Shown here piece by piece: positions 22,483-28,938 of a stretch of DNA of 28,938 bases (its first letter is position 1; each line of letters begins with the position of its first letter). The stretch is from Candidatus Aminicenantes bacterium UBA4820 (GTDB taxonomy: Bacteria; Acidobacteriota; UBA4820): positions 1-28,938 of the forward strand of contig DHFQ01000029.1 in NCBI GenBank assembly GCA_002402325.1. The letters run 5' to 3'. The position numbers and the translations under genes are program-made. The notes under the pieces are model-generated. The model saw only the letters and a program-made list of their open reading frames with translations. It did no database searches and was not told the origin of the DNA.

Positions 22483-25400
22483 CTAACTTTTTAACCACAC
22501 AGATTCGGGACGAACAGTAGGCGGAACGAGGAACAGTTTTAAGCCCATCACTTCTTTAGAATGTGGAACTACAGCCCTCTCATGGTAAAGTAATAGAACA
22601 GGCGCATCTTCTACAAGGAGATCCTCTGCCTCTCTGTAAAGCTCAATCCTTTCATCCAGATCCAAAGACCTCCTTGCTTTTTCAGAAAGTTCATCAAGGC
22701 GAGAACTCTTGTATCCTGTTCCTAAAATGTCTCCCGCTTTGCTGTTGAAAAGGACATAAACAAAATTATCAGGATCGGGATAATCTGCATACCAGCCTGT
22801 TGCATAAATATATGGCCTTCCTTCCCTTTTATTCCTCTGTATGAACTCTTCGTGGGTTTGCACTTCTTCTTCAATATGAATTCCAACTTCATCCAGATAT
22901 TTTGATACAAATTCAAAATCCTTCTTCTGGTTGACTCTGCTTTCATCTGTTGCTATTTTTAGCCTCAAGCCATCGGGGTATCCAGCCTTGTTTATAAGCC
23001 ATTTTGCTCTATCAGGGTCATAAGGATAACCTTTTTGATTCGGATTGTATCCCAAAATACCGGGCGGGAGTAAGCCCTTTGCCGGTGTTGGTTCGGTTGC
23101 GGGATGTTCTGCTACAAGTGCTTCTTTATCAACAGCGTAATTTGCCGCCTGTCTTAACTCTTTAACTGCAAATGGTCCTGTGTCATTTCGGAAAGTAAAA
23201 AATGTTGTGTTCAAACCAAGGGATGATTCAATCTGGTTTTGCCATTTTTCATCTCTAATAAGTTCTTCAAGTGTTTCTTTTGCTAAAGATGGAATAATGT
23301 CTATAGAACCTTCTTTAAAAGAAACAAGAAGGTCAGTTGGAGTTTTTGGATTGTAATCATAGACGATTCTATTCACAAATCCCACATTTTCATCAAAATA
23401 ATTTTCAAATTTTTCAAAAACTATTTTGTTTGGTTCTGTTTCAACTACTTTATAGGGACCGCAACCTATCGGTCTTATGAGCCTTAAACTATTTTCATCA
23501 ACCGCCTCTGGTGGAATCACAGAAGCTTCTATTGCGGTAAGCATATTAAGGAAAAATGCAAGTGGCTCTTTTAAAGTGATTTCTATCGTATCATCTTCAT
23601 AGGATTTCAAACCTGAAATTGTTTTTGCTTTTCCCTGAGTGAAATCCTCTGCCCCTTCTACCCAGTTTAAGAACCACTTTCCCTCGTTATCAAGAAGGGG
23701 AGAGAGAGACCTGTGCCAGGAAAATATAACATCTCTTGCAGTTACCTTTCTTCCGTTATGGAAGTAAATATCCCGTCTAAGTTTAAAAGTGTATTTTAAT
23801 CCATCAGCGCTAACATTCCATTCTGATGCAAGGGCGGGATAGATTCTGGTTCCATGCCCAAATCGGACAAGAGTCATATTGTAAGGATGGGAAACCTCAT
23901 GATGCATTCTTAAATTACCATAAGCGGGATCAAGGTTGTATGCGAATCTCGTGTAGCCGATTCTTATTTCACCACCCCTTTGTGGTTTTGGAAGTTCAAA
24001 TCGCCTTAACTCTTCAACGAGTAGAATTGAATCCTGCCTTAAATTTGAACTTGTCGCAGATAAATCTCTTGCGCTTCCCAAATTCTGCTCTGAAGCACTT
24101 CTAATTATATCAACTGCGGAGACCATCTGCTGTCCCAATTTTGACATTGAAATTAACGCCTGATGGGTGGTATCAATTGCCACTTTCACCTTTTCCATTC
24201 CCTGCGATATAACTTCTGAACCCTTTGCCTGATCGTGGGCTGCCCTGTCAACCGCTTTTGTTAACTCCTCCATAGTTGCAGACCTTTTTGTTATTGAACT
24301 ACTCGTCTGAGCCTGTTCTTTTGTTGCTATTGAAATTCTTTCAATTCTTTTTGTCATCTCTTCAATTGCAGCGGTAACCTGCTTTGATCCCTTTGACTGT
24401 TCAGCAGATGCTCTTGCTATGTGGCTAATACTTGATTCGGCGGCTTGTATTGATTTGCTTATTCTTTCAAGGCTATCAAGTGCAGCCCTTCCAAGCCTCA
24501 TCCCTTCTTGAGCTCTTAACATTCCTTCTGACGCCGTTTTGGTTGCCTCCGAAATGTCTTTGTTAATTGAAGTAATTATTTCGCTAACCTCACTCGTTGA
24601 TAGAGCAGTTCTTTCAGCGAGATCTCTTATTTCTTCCGCAACTACTCCGAAACTTTTGCCATGTTCTCCGGATTGTGCGGCTATTATTGCCGCATTTAGC
24701 GCAAGGAGATTAGTTTGCTCAGCTATTTCTCTTATAACTTTGAGTATTTTTCCAATTTCAATTGACCTTTTCTCAAGTGATTCCATCGCAGTTTGGTTTA
24801 GACCAACTGATTCATTTATTTTTTCAAGCCCTTTAACTGTGTCTTCAACAGATTGAAATCCTATTCTTGCAACCTGTGATACCTGTTGGGTTAAAGTTTC
24901 TGTGTCTCTTATATTTTCTTCAATTTGGGAAATTGTGGCATCCATTTCAACCATTGATGCAGAATTTTGAACGGCAAAGGCTGAGAGAGAGTTTGTATTT
25001 TCAGCCACCTCTTCAAATGAGGCTGACATTTCAGTCATTGATGTAGTTATTTCATCAACAAAGGTTGCAAGTCTATGTGCAGCATCCGCGACCTCATCAA
25101 TTGAAGATTTCATTTCAAGTACTGAAGAAGCGGTTTGTTCAACGAAGGTTGAAAGAGTATCCATTTCCTCTACAACCTTTTCAATTTCTTTATCAAGTTG
25201 TTTTATTGATTTATCAGAGGCAATGACTGAATTGACCTGTTCTTTTGCATCAATTATCAGATTCCTTGTCTTCTCGGTTATTCCAGAAGCAACATTTGAA
25301 ACATTCTCTCCCATATCCTGCAAATAGTTTAGAAGGTTTCTTGTTGATTTTAGAAGACTTTGAAAACCGCTATAAAACTTTACCGCCTGAAGGTAATAAT

Positions 25401-25656
25401 CTTTTGAATCGACATTAAGCCTTCCTTTTGCGAGGTCTATCAAAACACGCTCTGTAATATCCTTGTGTAGTTTGAGATAAACATTTACATAGTAGTTAAC
25501 CATTCCCCCAACGATTAAAGAAAACAGAATCAAAAATAGGTAAAAAGATAATGTTGTAAGAATTGAGTTGGGAAGAAATATGGAGGAGAGAACTATTCCA
25601 ACAAGGAAAACAGCAACCACACTTCCTAAAAAACTCATCAAAGATACTCTCTGCAC
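22483..25656 (-). CDS. Fusion of methyl-accepting chemoreceptor and family-5 solute-binding domain
   Basis: This 1057-aa protein has three parts. Residues 8-28 and 33-55 are two membrane helices joined by a turn of only a few residues, so both termini should be cytoplasmic. Residues about 60-550 form a long Ala/Ser/Glu-rich coiled coil with the MCP signalling tip at about 308-350 (IREIAEQTNLLALNAAII, GEHGKSFGVVAEEIRDLAER), which binds CheA/CheW in known receptors. Residues about 560-1057 are a complete SBP_bac_5 domain, as in oligopeptide and nickel binding proteins: IYPALASEWNVSADGLKYTF, FHNGRKVTARDVIFSW, GCGPYKVVE and YADYPDPDNFVY. No membrane helix separates the coil from this domain. The start is GTG with GGGAGG 5 nt upstream. 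It heads the operon down to coaD. No che genes are in the window. Confidence 0.93.
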   Translation of the reverse strand: MQRVSLMSFLGSVVAVFLVGIVLSSIFLPNSILTTLSFYLFLILFSLIVGGMVNYYVNVYLKLHKDITERVLIDLAKGRLNVDSKDYYLQAVKFYSGFQSLLKSTRNLLNYLQDMGENVSNVASGITEKTRNLIIDAKEQVNSVIASDKSIKQLDKEIEKVVEEMDTLSTFVEQTASSVLEMKSSIDEVADAAHRLATFVDEITTSMTEMSASFEEVAENTNSLSAFAVQNSASMVEMDATISQIEENIRDTETLTQQVSQVARIGFQSVEDTVKGLEKINESVGLNQTAMESLEKRSIEIGKILKVIREIAEQTNLLALNAAIIAAQSGEHGKSFGVVAEEIRDLAERTALSTSEVSEIITSINKDISEATKTASEGMLRAQEGMRLGRAALDSLERISKSIQAAESSISHIARASAEQSKGSKQVTAAIEEMTKRIERISIATKEQAQTSSSITKRSATMEELTKAVDRAAHDQAKGSEVISQGMEKVKVAIDTTHQALISMSKLGQQMVSAVDIIRSASEQNLGSARDLSATSSNLRQDSILLVEELRRFELPKPQRGGEIRIGYTRFAYNLDPAYGNLRMHHEVSHPYNMTLVRFGHGTRIYPALASEWNVSADGLKYTFKLRRDIYFHNGRKVTARDVIFSWHRSLSPLLDNEGKWFLNWVEGAEDFTQGKAKTISGLKSYEDDTIEITLKEPLAFFLNMLTAIEASVIPPEAVDENSLRLIRPIGCGPYKVVETEPNKIVFEKFENYFDENVGFVNRIVYDYNPKTPTDLLVSFKEGSIDIIPSLAKETLEELIRDEKWQNQIESSLGLNTTFFTFRNDTGPFAVKELRQAANYAVDKEALVAEHPATEPTPAKGLLPPGILGYNPNQKGYPYDPDRAKWLINKAGYPDGLRLKIATDESRVNQKKDFEFVSKYLDEVGIHIEEEVQTHEEFIQRNKREGRPYIYATGWYADYPDPDNFVYVLFNSKAGDILGTGYKSSRLDELSEKARRSLDLDERIELYREAEDLLVEDAPVLLLYHERAVVPHSKEVMGLKLFLVPPTVRPESVWLKS

Positions 25657-25660
25657 AAAA

Positions 25661-25683
25661 ACCTCCCTTTTGGGGTTTTCCCC
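25661..25683 (-). promoter_or_regulatory. Leader with two mutually exclusive hairpins over the ribosome binding site
   Basis: On the minus strand the leader reads GGGG-AAAA-CCCC-AAAA-GGGAGG. The central CCCC (25675-25672) can pair with the upstream GGGG (25683-25680), leaving the GGGAGG site free. It can also pair with the GGG of that site (25667-25665), hiding it. Both stems have a 4-nt AAAA loop. This is the arrangement of a simple RNA switch for the fusion gene; its function is inferred. Confidence 0.45.
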
Positions 25684-25690
25684 ATACTAT

Positions 25691-25720
25691 ATTAGACTAA
25701 CTTTAGGGGTAAAATGTCAA
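25691..25720 (-). promoter_or_regulatory. Promoter of the chemoreceptor fusion operon
   Basis: On the minus strand a consensus TTGACA (25720-25715) is followed after 18 bp by TCTAAT (25696-25691); an overlapping TATAGT just downstream is another possible -10. The -35 overlaps the stop codon of the DUF192 gene. The start would lie near 25684, at the GGGG of the leader hairpin. Confidence 0.55.
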
Positions 25721-26190
25721 CTCTTTTTATTGACACTTTCAAAAACATCCACAAACATAATTCTATCACCTATTTTCAAATTATGCTTTAAAGAGAGATT
25801 ACCGTTTACCTCAAGCACATAAAAATAACTTTTTGATGGATAGTAATTAGGGCAGGGGTCTTCATTACAGGGCTCTGCATTTCTTGTGATGTCAACTATC
25901 TCTCCATCTTTTCCAAGCCAGATTAGGTCGAGAGGAATAAGGCAATTTTTCATCCAGAAAGGATTTTTTGACTCCTCATCGTTTATAAAAAGCATACCAT
26001 TGTCTTCAGGGAGAGAGGAGACAAACATAAGTCCATAACCTTTTTCAAAATCTGATATTGCAAGTTTTACATCTACTATAAAACCATCAGGAAAAATAAC
26101 TTTGGGTTCAAGTTTCTTTACTTGTGAACTTTTATTTAAACAGGATAAAAAAAGCAGAAAAATCAAAGCAATTACACTATTTTGCTTCAA
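25717..26190 (-). CDS. DUF192 lipoprotein
   Basis: The 157-aa precursor has a lipoprotein signal (SVIALIFLLFLSC, lipid Cys17) and then a single DUF192 beta domain: VDVKLAISDFEKGYGLMFVS, DNGMLFI, FWMKNCLIPLDLIWL, EPCNEDPCPNYYPS and YVLEVNGNLSLKHNLKIGD. The family is small, secreted or membrane-anchored, and without a clear biochemical role. The start is TTG at 26190, with AAGGA just upstream, because it gives a normal lipoprotein signal; a longer frame from 26244 would put 18 unrelated residues before it. It overlaps the pgsA end by 14 nt. Confidence 0.87.
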   Translation of the reverse strand: MKQNSVIALIFLLFLSCLNKSSQVKKLEPKVIFPDGFIVDVKLAISDFEKGYGLMFVSSLPEDNGMLFINDEESKNPFWMKNCLIPLDLIWLGKDGEIVDITRNAEPCNEDPCPNYYPSKSYFYVLEVNGNLSLKHNLKIGDRIMFVDVFESVNKKS

Positions 26191-26725
26191 TGTTCCTTGT
26201 TCTCCATAGATAATGAAATCCTGAAAGAAGTGTAAAAGCGACAACCCCGAATAAAAGGATATCCACGATAATCTTATTTAATCCGTAGGAGTTTCTCAAC
26301 ATCACGGAAATAATAAAGGCTATTTGAACAGTTGTTGTACATTTTCCCCAAAATGATGGCATAAAATGTTTAATTTCAGTTTCAAAAAACAGAACTTGAA
26401 TCAATACAAATAAAATGATTATGAAATCCCTGCTTAAAGTTAAAAGTGTAACCCAGATGGGAATCACATAAAATTCTCCACTTTTTGGAATTGTCAAACA
26501 TATAAATGCCGTTGAAAGTAGAAGTTTATCTGCAACAGGATCCATCACAGAACCGAGGACACTGTTCTGATTAAAAAACCTTGCTATGAAGCCGTCAAGT
26601 GAGTCCGTAATTCCTGCAATAAGAAAAATAAAAAAGGCGGTCTTAAAATCGCCATACAGAAGTGCGGCAAGGAAAAAGGGAATCAGAACCACCCTTATAA
26701 GAGTTATCAAATTGGCTACAGTCAA
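26177..26725 (-). CDS. pgsA: CDP-diacylglycerol-glycerol-3-phosphate 3-phosphatidyltransferase family
   Basis: The enzyme condenses CDP-diacylglycerol with glycerol-3-phosphate to give phosphatidylglycerophosphate, the precursor of phosphatidylglycerol and cardiolipin, in the cytoplasmic membrane. The 182-aa protein has about five or six helices and the complete CDP-alcohol phosphotransferase motif: Asp41, Asp44, Gly45, Ala48, Arg49, Gly58, Asp62 and Asp66 (start DSLDGFIARF). Length fits PgsA, although other CDP-alcohol acceptors cannot be excluded. The start is TTG with AGGAG 6 nt upstream. It is transcribed from its own promoter just after a strong terminator. Confidence 0.92.
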   Translation of the reverse strand: MTVANLITLIRVVLIPFFLAALLYGDFKTAFFIFLIAGITDSLDGFIARFFNQNSVLGSVMDPVADKLLLSTAFICLTIPKSGEFYVIPIWVTLLTLSRDFIIILFVLIQVLFFETEIKHFMPSFWGKCTTTVQIAFIISVMLRNSYGLNKIIVDILLFGVVAFTLLSGFHYLWRTRNIEAK

Positions 26726-26749
26726 CCTAATCTCCTAAATTCAAATAGA

Positions 26750-26778
26750 ATGATAACCTTTAAAATCTTTTATGTCAA
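26750..26778 (-). promoter_or_regulatory. Promoter of pgsA
   Basis: On the minus strand TTGACA (26778-26773), a 17-bp spacer and TATCAT (26755-26750) predict a start near 26743, leaving a leader of about 18 nt that holds AGGAG. It begins 2 nt after the T-run of the upstream terminator, so the two transcription units are cleanly separated. Confidence 0.7.
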
Positions 26779-26780
26779 AT

Positions 26781-26807
26781 AAAAAAGCCCGCCAGAGGCG
26801 GGCTTTT
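26781..26807 (-). terminator. Strong rho-independent terminator
   Basis: AAAAGCCCGCC (26783-26793) pairs perfectly with GGCGGGCTTTT (26797-26807) across a 3-nt loop. On the minus strand the stem ends in six Ts (26786-26781), so it terminates the Spy-like gene. The stem is strikingly GC-rich for this AT-rich region. Confidence 0.92.
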
Positions 26808-26829
26808 ATGCGAGGAAAAAGAGGAGGGC

Positions 26830-27372
26830 TTATTCTTCACCTTCTTCATCTTTAGAGGGAGGCAACGGAGGGGGCATATATTTTCTTATTTGGCGTCTTT
26901 CTTCTCTCATCTTAAATTGTCTACCCTTTTCTTCCATAAAATTCTCTTTCACCTTTCGCCACTGCACGGGTGTCAAAACGGTTTTTAAAGAAAGCAAAAA
27001 GTTGAGTTTTGACTTTTGAATTTTTGCTTGAAGTACAGAAATTTCGTCTGTCAGCTTTTCAAGCGTCGCTTTGTTGGGGTTTTCCTTCTCAAGTTCCGAC
27101 TTTAGTTCAATCCTCTTTTTTGTAAGGTCTCTTTTTAGAGGTAAAACTTCCTGTTGATGTGCAAACTTGAGGTCAACAAGTTTTGTCTCCTGCTCTTGAG
27201 TTAAGTTTAAATCCTCAAGTAAATCTTCCATTCCTCTTCCACCCAACATCTGATAGTTGGGATGCTTCATCATTTGGCACCCTCCAGCGCCAGGAGTGCC
27301 GGGTGGATTTTGTGCAGAAACAAACAGGGTTAAAAGTAAAAGGGTTAATGCAACTACTAACATTTTTTTCAT
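26830..27372 (-). CDS. Spy/CpxP-like periplasmic LTXXQ protein
   Basis: The 180-aa precursor has a signal peptide (MKKMLVVALTLLLLTLFVSA). A Gly/Pro/Met-rich segment follows, then a mostly helical domain (about 48-150) with the LTXXQ-type motifs LNLTQEQETKL and VLTPVQW, and a Pro-rich acidic end. Spy and CpxP are periplasmic chaperones or metal- and stress-response proteins; here a zinc-resistance or chaperone role is only inferred. HPNYQMLGGRGMEDLL lies before the first helix. The ATG at 27372 is preceded by AGGAG 8 nt upstream; a frame open to 27540 lies over the divergent gene and is rejected. It is a single-gene unit ended by the terminator at 26781-26807. Confidence 0.85.
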   Translation of the reverse strand: MKKMLVVALTLLLLTLFVSAQNPPGTPGAGGCQMMKHPNYQMLGGRGMEDLLEDLNLTQEQETKLVDLKFAHQQEVLPLKRDLTKKRIELKSELEKENPNKATLEKLTDEISVLQAKIQKSKLNFLLSLKTVLTPVQWRKVKENFMEEKGRQFKMREERRQIRKYMPPPLPPSKDEEGEE

Positions 27373-27431
27373 TTCAGTATCTCCTTTCAGATGATATAGA
27401 CAAAATAGGGTAAAAAAAGGTTTAATATAGT

Positions 27432-28304
27432 ATGAGAGAAATAAATGAACTTGTTGCAAAAGTCGATATATCAATTGCGAAAGAAAGGCTTGATAAAGTT
27501 CTTTCAAAACTATTTCCTGAAATAAGCAGACGAAAATCAAGAGTTTTAATTGATAAAGGTTCTGTTTATCTAAATGGTAAGAGATGTCTTATTTCTTCAA
27601 AGATCGTAAATCAAGGTGATACATTGAAGTTAGTTCTTGATAAAGAAGATGAAGAAAAAAAGATTGAAGAAATCTCTATCCTTTATGAAGATGAAAATTT
27701 CATTGCTTTAAACAAGCCTCCATTTTTACCTTCAATTCCAACAAAAACTGACATTAAAAGCGCACTTCATTTTGTCTCAAGGATGAAAAACACTGGTTTA
27801 AAGGATATCCACATTGTCAACAGGCTTGATACCCCCGTTTCAGGAGTTGTTCTTTTTGCATTAAGCAAAGATTCTGCAAGGTTCATTGAAAATTTAAAAG
27901 AAAAGAATGAAATAGAAAAAATTTACCTTGCCATCGTCAAAGGAGAGATTGAAAAAAAAGAGGGGAGTATTGAAATTCCTTTAAAATTCACGGGAAATTA
28001 TGCTTTTCCATCAGATTCAGGAAAAAAATCAGTAACAAAATACGAGGTTTTAAAAACAAGTAAAGCCTTCTCACTTTTGAAAATCGTTCCTTTGACAGGA
28101 AGGATGCACCAGATAAGGGTTCATTTAAAAGAAATTGGCTTTCCAATAGTGGGTGACAGGAAATATGGCGATAAGCCCTTTCTTTCACAGATGCCACTAC
28201 TCCACTGCTTCAAGATGGTTTTTATCGACAAGAATGGTAAGAAAATAGAAATAGAAGGAAAGCCATTCAAGGAATTTGAAAAATTCCAAAAGAAATTTCT
28301 CTAA
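27432..28304 (+). CDS. RluA-family 23S rRNA pseudouridine synthase with S4 domain
   Basis: The enzyme isomerises uridine to pseudouridine in rRNA, probably 23S. The 290-aa protein has an N-terminal S4 RNA-binding domain (about 12-72: AKERLDKVLSKLFPEISRRK, VYLNGKR) and the RluA catalytic domain. The motif with the catalytic Asp133 reads NRLDTPVSG rather than the usual HRLDRDTSG, then IYLAIVKGEI and GRMHQIRVHLKEIGFPIVGD follow. RluD, RluC or a related enzyme is likely. The ATG at 27432 has only a weak AAAGG about 11 nt upstream, and the sequence before it is AT-rich, so a very short leader is possible. It is divergent from the Spy-like gene. Confidence 0.93.
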   Translation: MREINELVAKVDISIAKERLDKVLSKLFPEISRRKSRVLIDKGSVYLNGKRCLISSKIVNQGDTLKLVLDKEDEEKKIEEISILYEDENFIALNKPPFLPSIPTKTDIKSALHFVSRMKNTGLKDIHIVNRLDTPVSGVVLFALSKDSARFIENLKEKNEIEKIYLAIVKGEIEKKEGSIEIPLKFTGNYAFPSDSGKKSVTKYEVLKTSKAFSLLKIVPLTGRMHQIRVHLKEIGFPIVGDRKYGDKPFLSQMPLLHCFKMVFIDKNGKKIEIEGKPFKEFEKFQKKFL

Positions 28305-28734
28305 ATTGATGCAAACTTGACATCAAAAATATCGTTTTGTAGTTCCCCTCTAAATGCTTTTATGCGAGCAAAAATGCACCCATTTTTATTCTCAAGACTC
28401 TTTAGAAATGTCACATTGTAAGAAAAAAATCAGAGTGTTTTGCTGTGGGCAACTTACTCAACAATACCTATCTTAATGCTAACCATGAGTTCTCTTTACA
28501 TTTTTTTTTATATTTTTCTCTTAACCTTTTGGTTTGGCTATTTGTTTCAAGTTTGAAGATTGTTTTTCCGAAGAAAAGAGGGATTCTTTAATGGGTTTCG
28601 GCAAATTGAGTTTTTCAAAATTGTTTTTTGGGGGTTAAATCCTTTTTCTCTCTTTTTGAATCGTTTTTCGGTAAGAAAAATCAGGAAGTGTGGCTTTTTG
28701 TTATGAAAAACACTCTATCTTATTCAAAAGTAAA
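28305..28734. other. Noncoding stretch of about 430 nt, T-rich
   Basis: TTGATG/CATCAA (28306-28311, 28321-28326) forms a small hairpin right after the pseudouridine synthase stop. AGAGTGTTTT (28432-28441) is complementary to AAAACACTCT (28707-28716), and each lies beside a GTAAGAAAAA...ATCAG stretch or its decayed form. Only one short ORF (40 codons, 28354-28476, Cys-rich, no ribosome binding site) is present and I do not call it. No RNA gene is recognised. Confidence 0.5.
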
Positions 28735-28938
28735 GACTTCGCACTCATCCGAAATAAGTTCGCAGTCGTTAATAGAGACTTCGCACTCGTCCGAAATAAG
28801 TTCGCAGTCGTTAATAGAGACTTCGCACTCGTCCGAAATAACTTCGCAGTCGTTAATAGAGACTTCGCACTTGTCCGAAATAAGTTCGCAGTCGTTAATA
28901 GAGACTTCGCACTTGTCCGAAATGAGTTCGCAGTCGTT
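28720..28938 (-). CDS. Possible partial gene: C-terminus of a Cys-heptad repeat protein
   Basis: Read on the minus strand, the 42-bp repeat is open and enters from the right edge. It encodes repeats of SINDCELISDECEV (14 aa), then FTFE and a TAA stop at 28722-28720. Cys-Glu recurs every 7 residues. Of the four base differences among copies, two are silent and the others give Glu to Lys and Leu to Val, so the frame tolerates the variation well. The plus strand also has an open frame (from an ATG at 28703, Ser-rich), so coding status and strand are not proven. Confidence 0.3.
   Translation of the reverse strand, partial: NDCELISDKCEVSINDCELISDKCEVSINDCEVISDECEVSINDCELISDECEVSINDCELISDECEVFTFE
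28735..28938. repeat. 42-bp tandem repeat, nearly five copies, continuing past the window
   Basis: Copies start at 28735, 28777, 28819, 28861 and 28903 (the last cut at 36 nt by the window edge). The unit begins GACTTCGCAC and ends TTAATAGA. The copies differ at only four positions overall. Each unit is itself two related 21-bp halves (GACTTCGCAC... and AAGTTCGCAG...), so the array has a 21-nt, 7-codon base period. Four of six frames are open. There are no unique spacers, so this is not a CRISPR array. Confidence 0.95.

Noticed and set aside
22483..25656. The chemoreceptor/binding-protein fusion as two genes joined by a lost stop or sequencing error
   Set aside because: The junction (about residues 545-565) is smooth in frame, has no internal start with a ribosome binding site and no signal peptide at the head of the binding domain, so a separate exported protein is not supported.
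27373..27540. N-terminal extension of the Spy-like protein to 27540
   Set aside because: The extension lies over the divergent gene, lacks a ribosome binding site, and would bury a standard signal peptide that begins at 27372.
28354..28476. 40-codon Cys-rich ORF after the pseudouridine synthase
   Set aside because: No Shine-Dalgarno site, no recognisable motif, and such length is expected by chance in this stretch.
28735..28938. CRISPR array
   Set aside because: The units are head-to-tail tandem copies with no unique spacers; the variation is single-base and no cas gene is present.
28703..28938. Plus-strand ORF across the tandem repeat, starting with ATG at 28703
   Set aside because: It is open to the edge but has no ribosome binding site at a useful distance, gives a low-complexity Ser-rich product, and tolerates the copy differences less well than the minus-strand frame. 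It is not fully excluded.

Overview
The window is AT-rich, gene-dense bacterial chromosome from an organism with an inner and an outer membrane. It carries System I cytochrome c maturation genes, a MacA-type periplasmic adaptor, lipoproteins, a Spy-like periplasmic protein and a lytic transglycosylase. Heavy use of AGA/AGG and ATA codons, lysine-rich proteins, many 1-4 nt ATGA/TAATG gene overlaps and promoters close to start codons suggest an uncultured, possibly thermophilic or anaerobic low-GC lineage. I cannot name the phylum. No rRNA, tRNA, transposase, phage gene or CRISPR array was recognised.

Layout. 188-5222 (+): ccmE, ccmF, a small CcmI-like membrane protein, mtnA (methionine salvage), tsaD (tRNA t6A) and a degenerate pterin-dehydratase-fold protein in one tight run. 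5223-5500: a noncoding gap holding a perfect 16-bp inverted repeat pair. 5501-9470 (-): an operon of aldehyde dehydrogenase, rlmN, lytic transglycosylase and a ThiD-like kinase. 9611-13444 (+): a PH-like membrane protein and an Smr protein, an RRM RNA-binding protein, a DUF2238 membrane protein, then DUF3467, DUF4321 and Maf. 13441-13749 (-): a DUF59/SufT-like protein. 13887-19093 (+): a secreted clan GH-A glycosidase followed by a split MacAB-type system (adaptor, ATPase, two paralogous permeases). 19137-27372 (-): a Spy-like protein with a strong terminator, then pgsA, a DUF192 lipoprotein, a 1057-aa chemoreceptor/solute-binding-protein fusion, an ACT protein, UPF0210, a secreted protein, RidA and CoaD. 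27432-28304 (+): an RluA-family pseudouridine synthase. The right edge is noncoding and runs into a 42-bp tandem repeat that leaves the window.

The most unusual object is the fusion at 22483-25656. It has a two-helix membrane anchor, a long methyl-accepting chemotaxis coiled coil, and a complete family-5 (oligopeptide-type) solute-binding domain at the C-terminus. By predicted topology the binding domain lies in the cytoplasm, the opposite side from normal. Its mRNA leader can form two mutually exclusive hairpins, one of which masks the ribosome binding site. It heads a compact operon with an ACT-domain protein, UPF0210 and RidA, which suggests a link between intracellular peptide or amino-acid sensing and metabolism. 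Other points of note are a CXXXY-type CcmE (Cys instead of the heme-binding His), the 16-bp inverted repeat element, the terminal 42-bp repeat (which on the minus strand would encode a Cys-every-seven-residues protein), and several genes with very short or absent 5' leaders.
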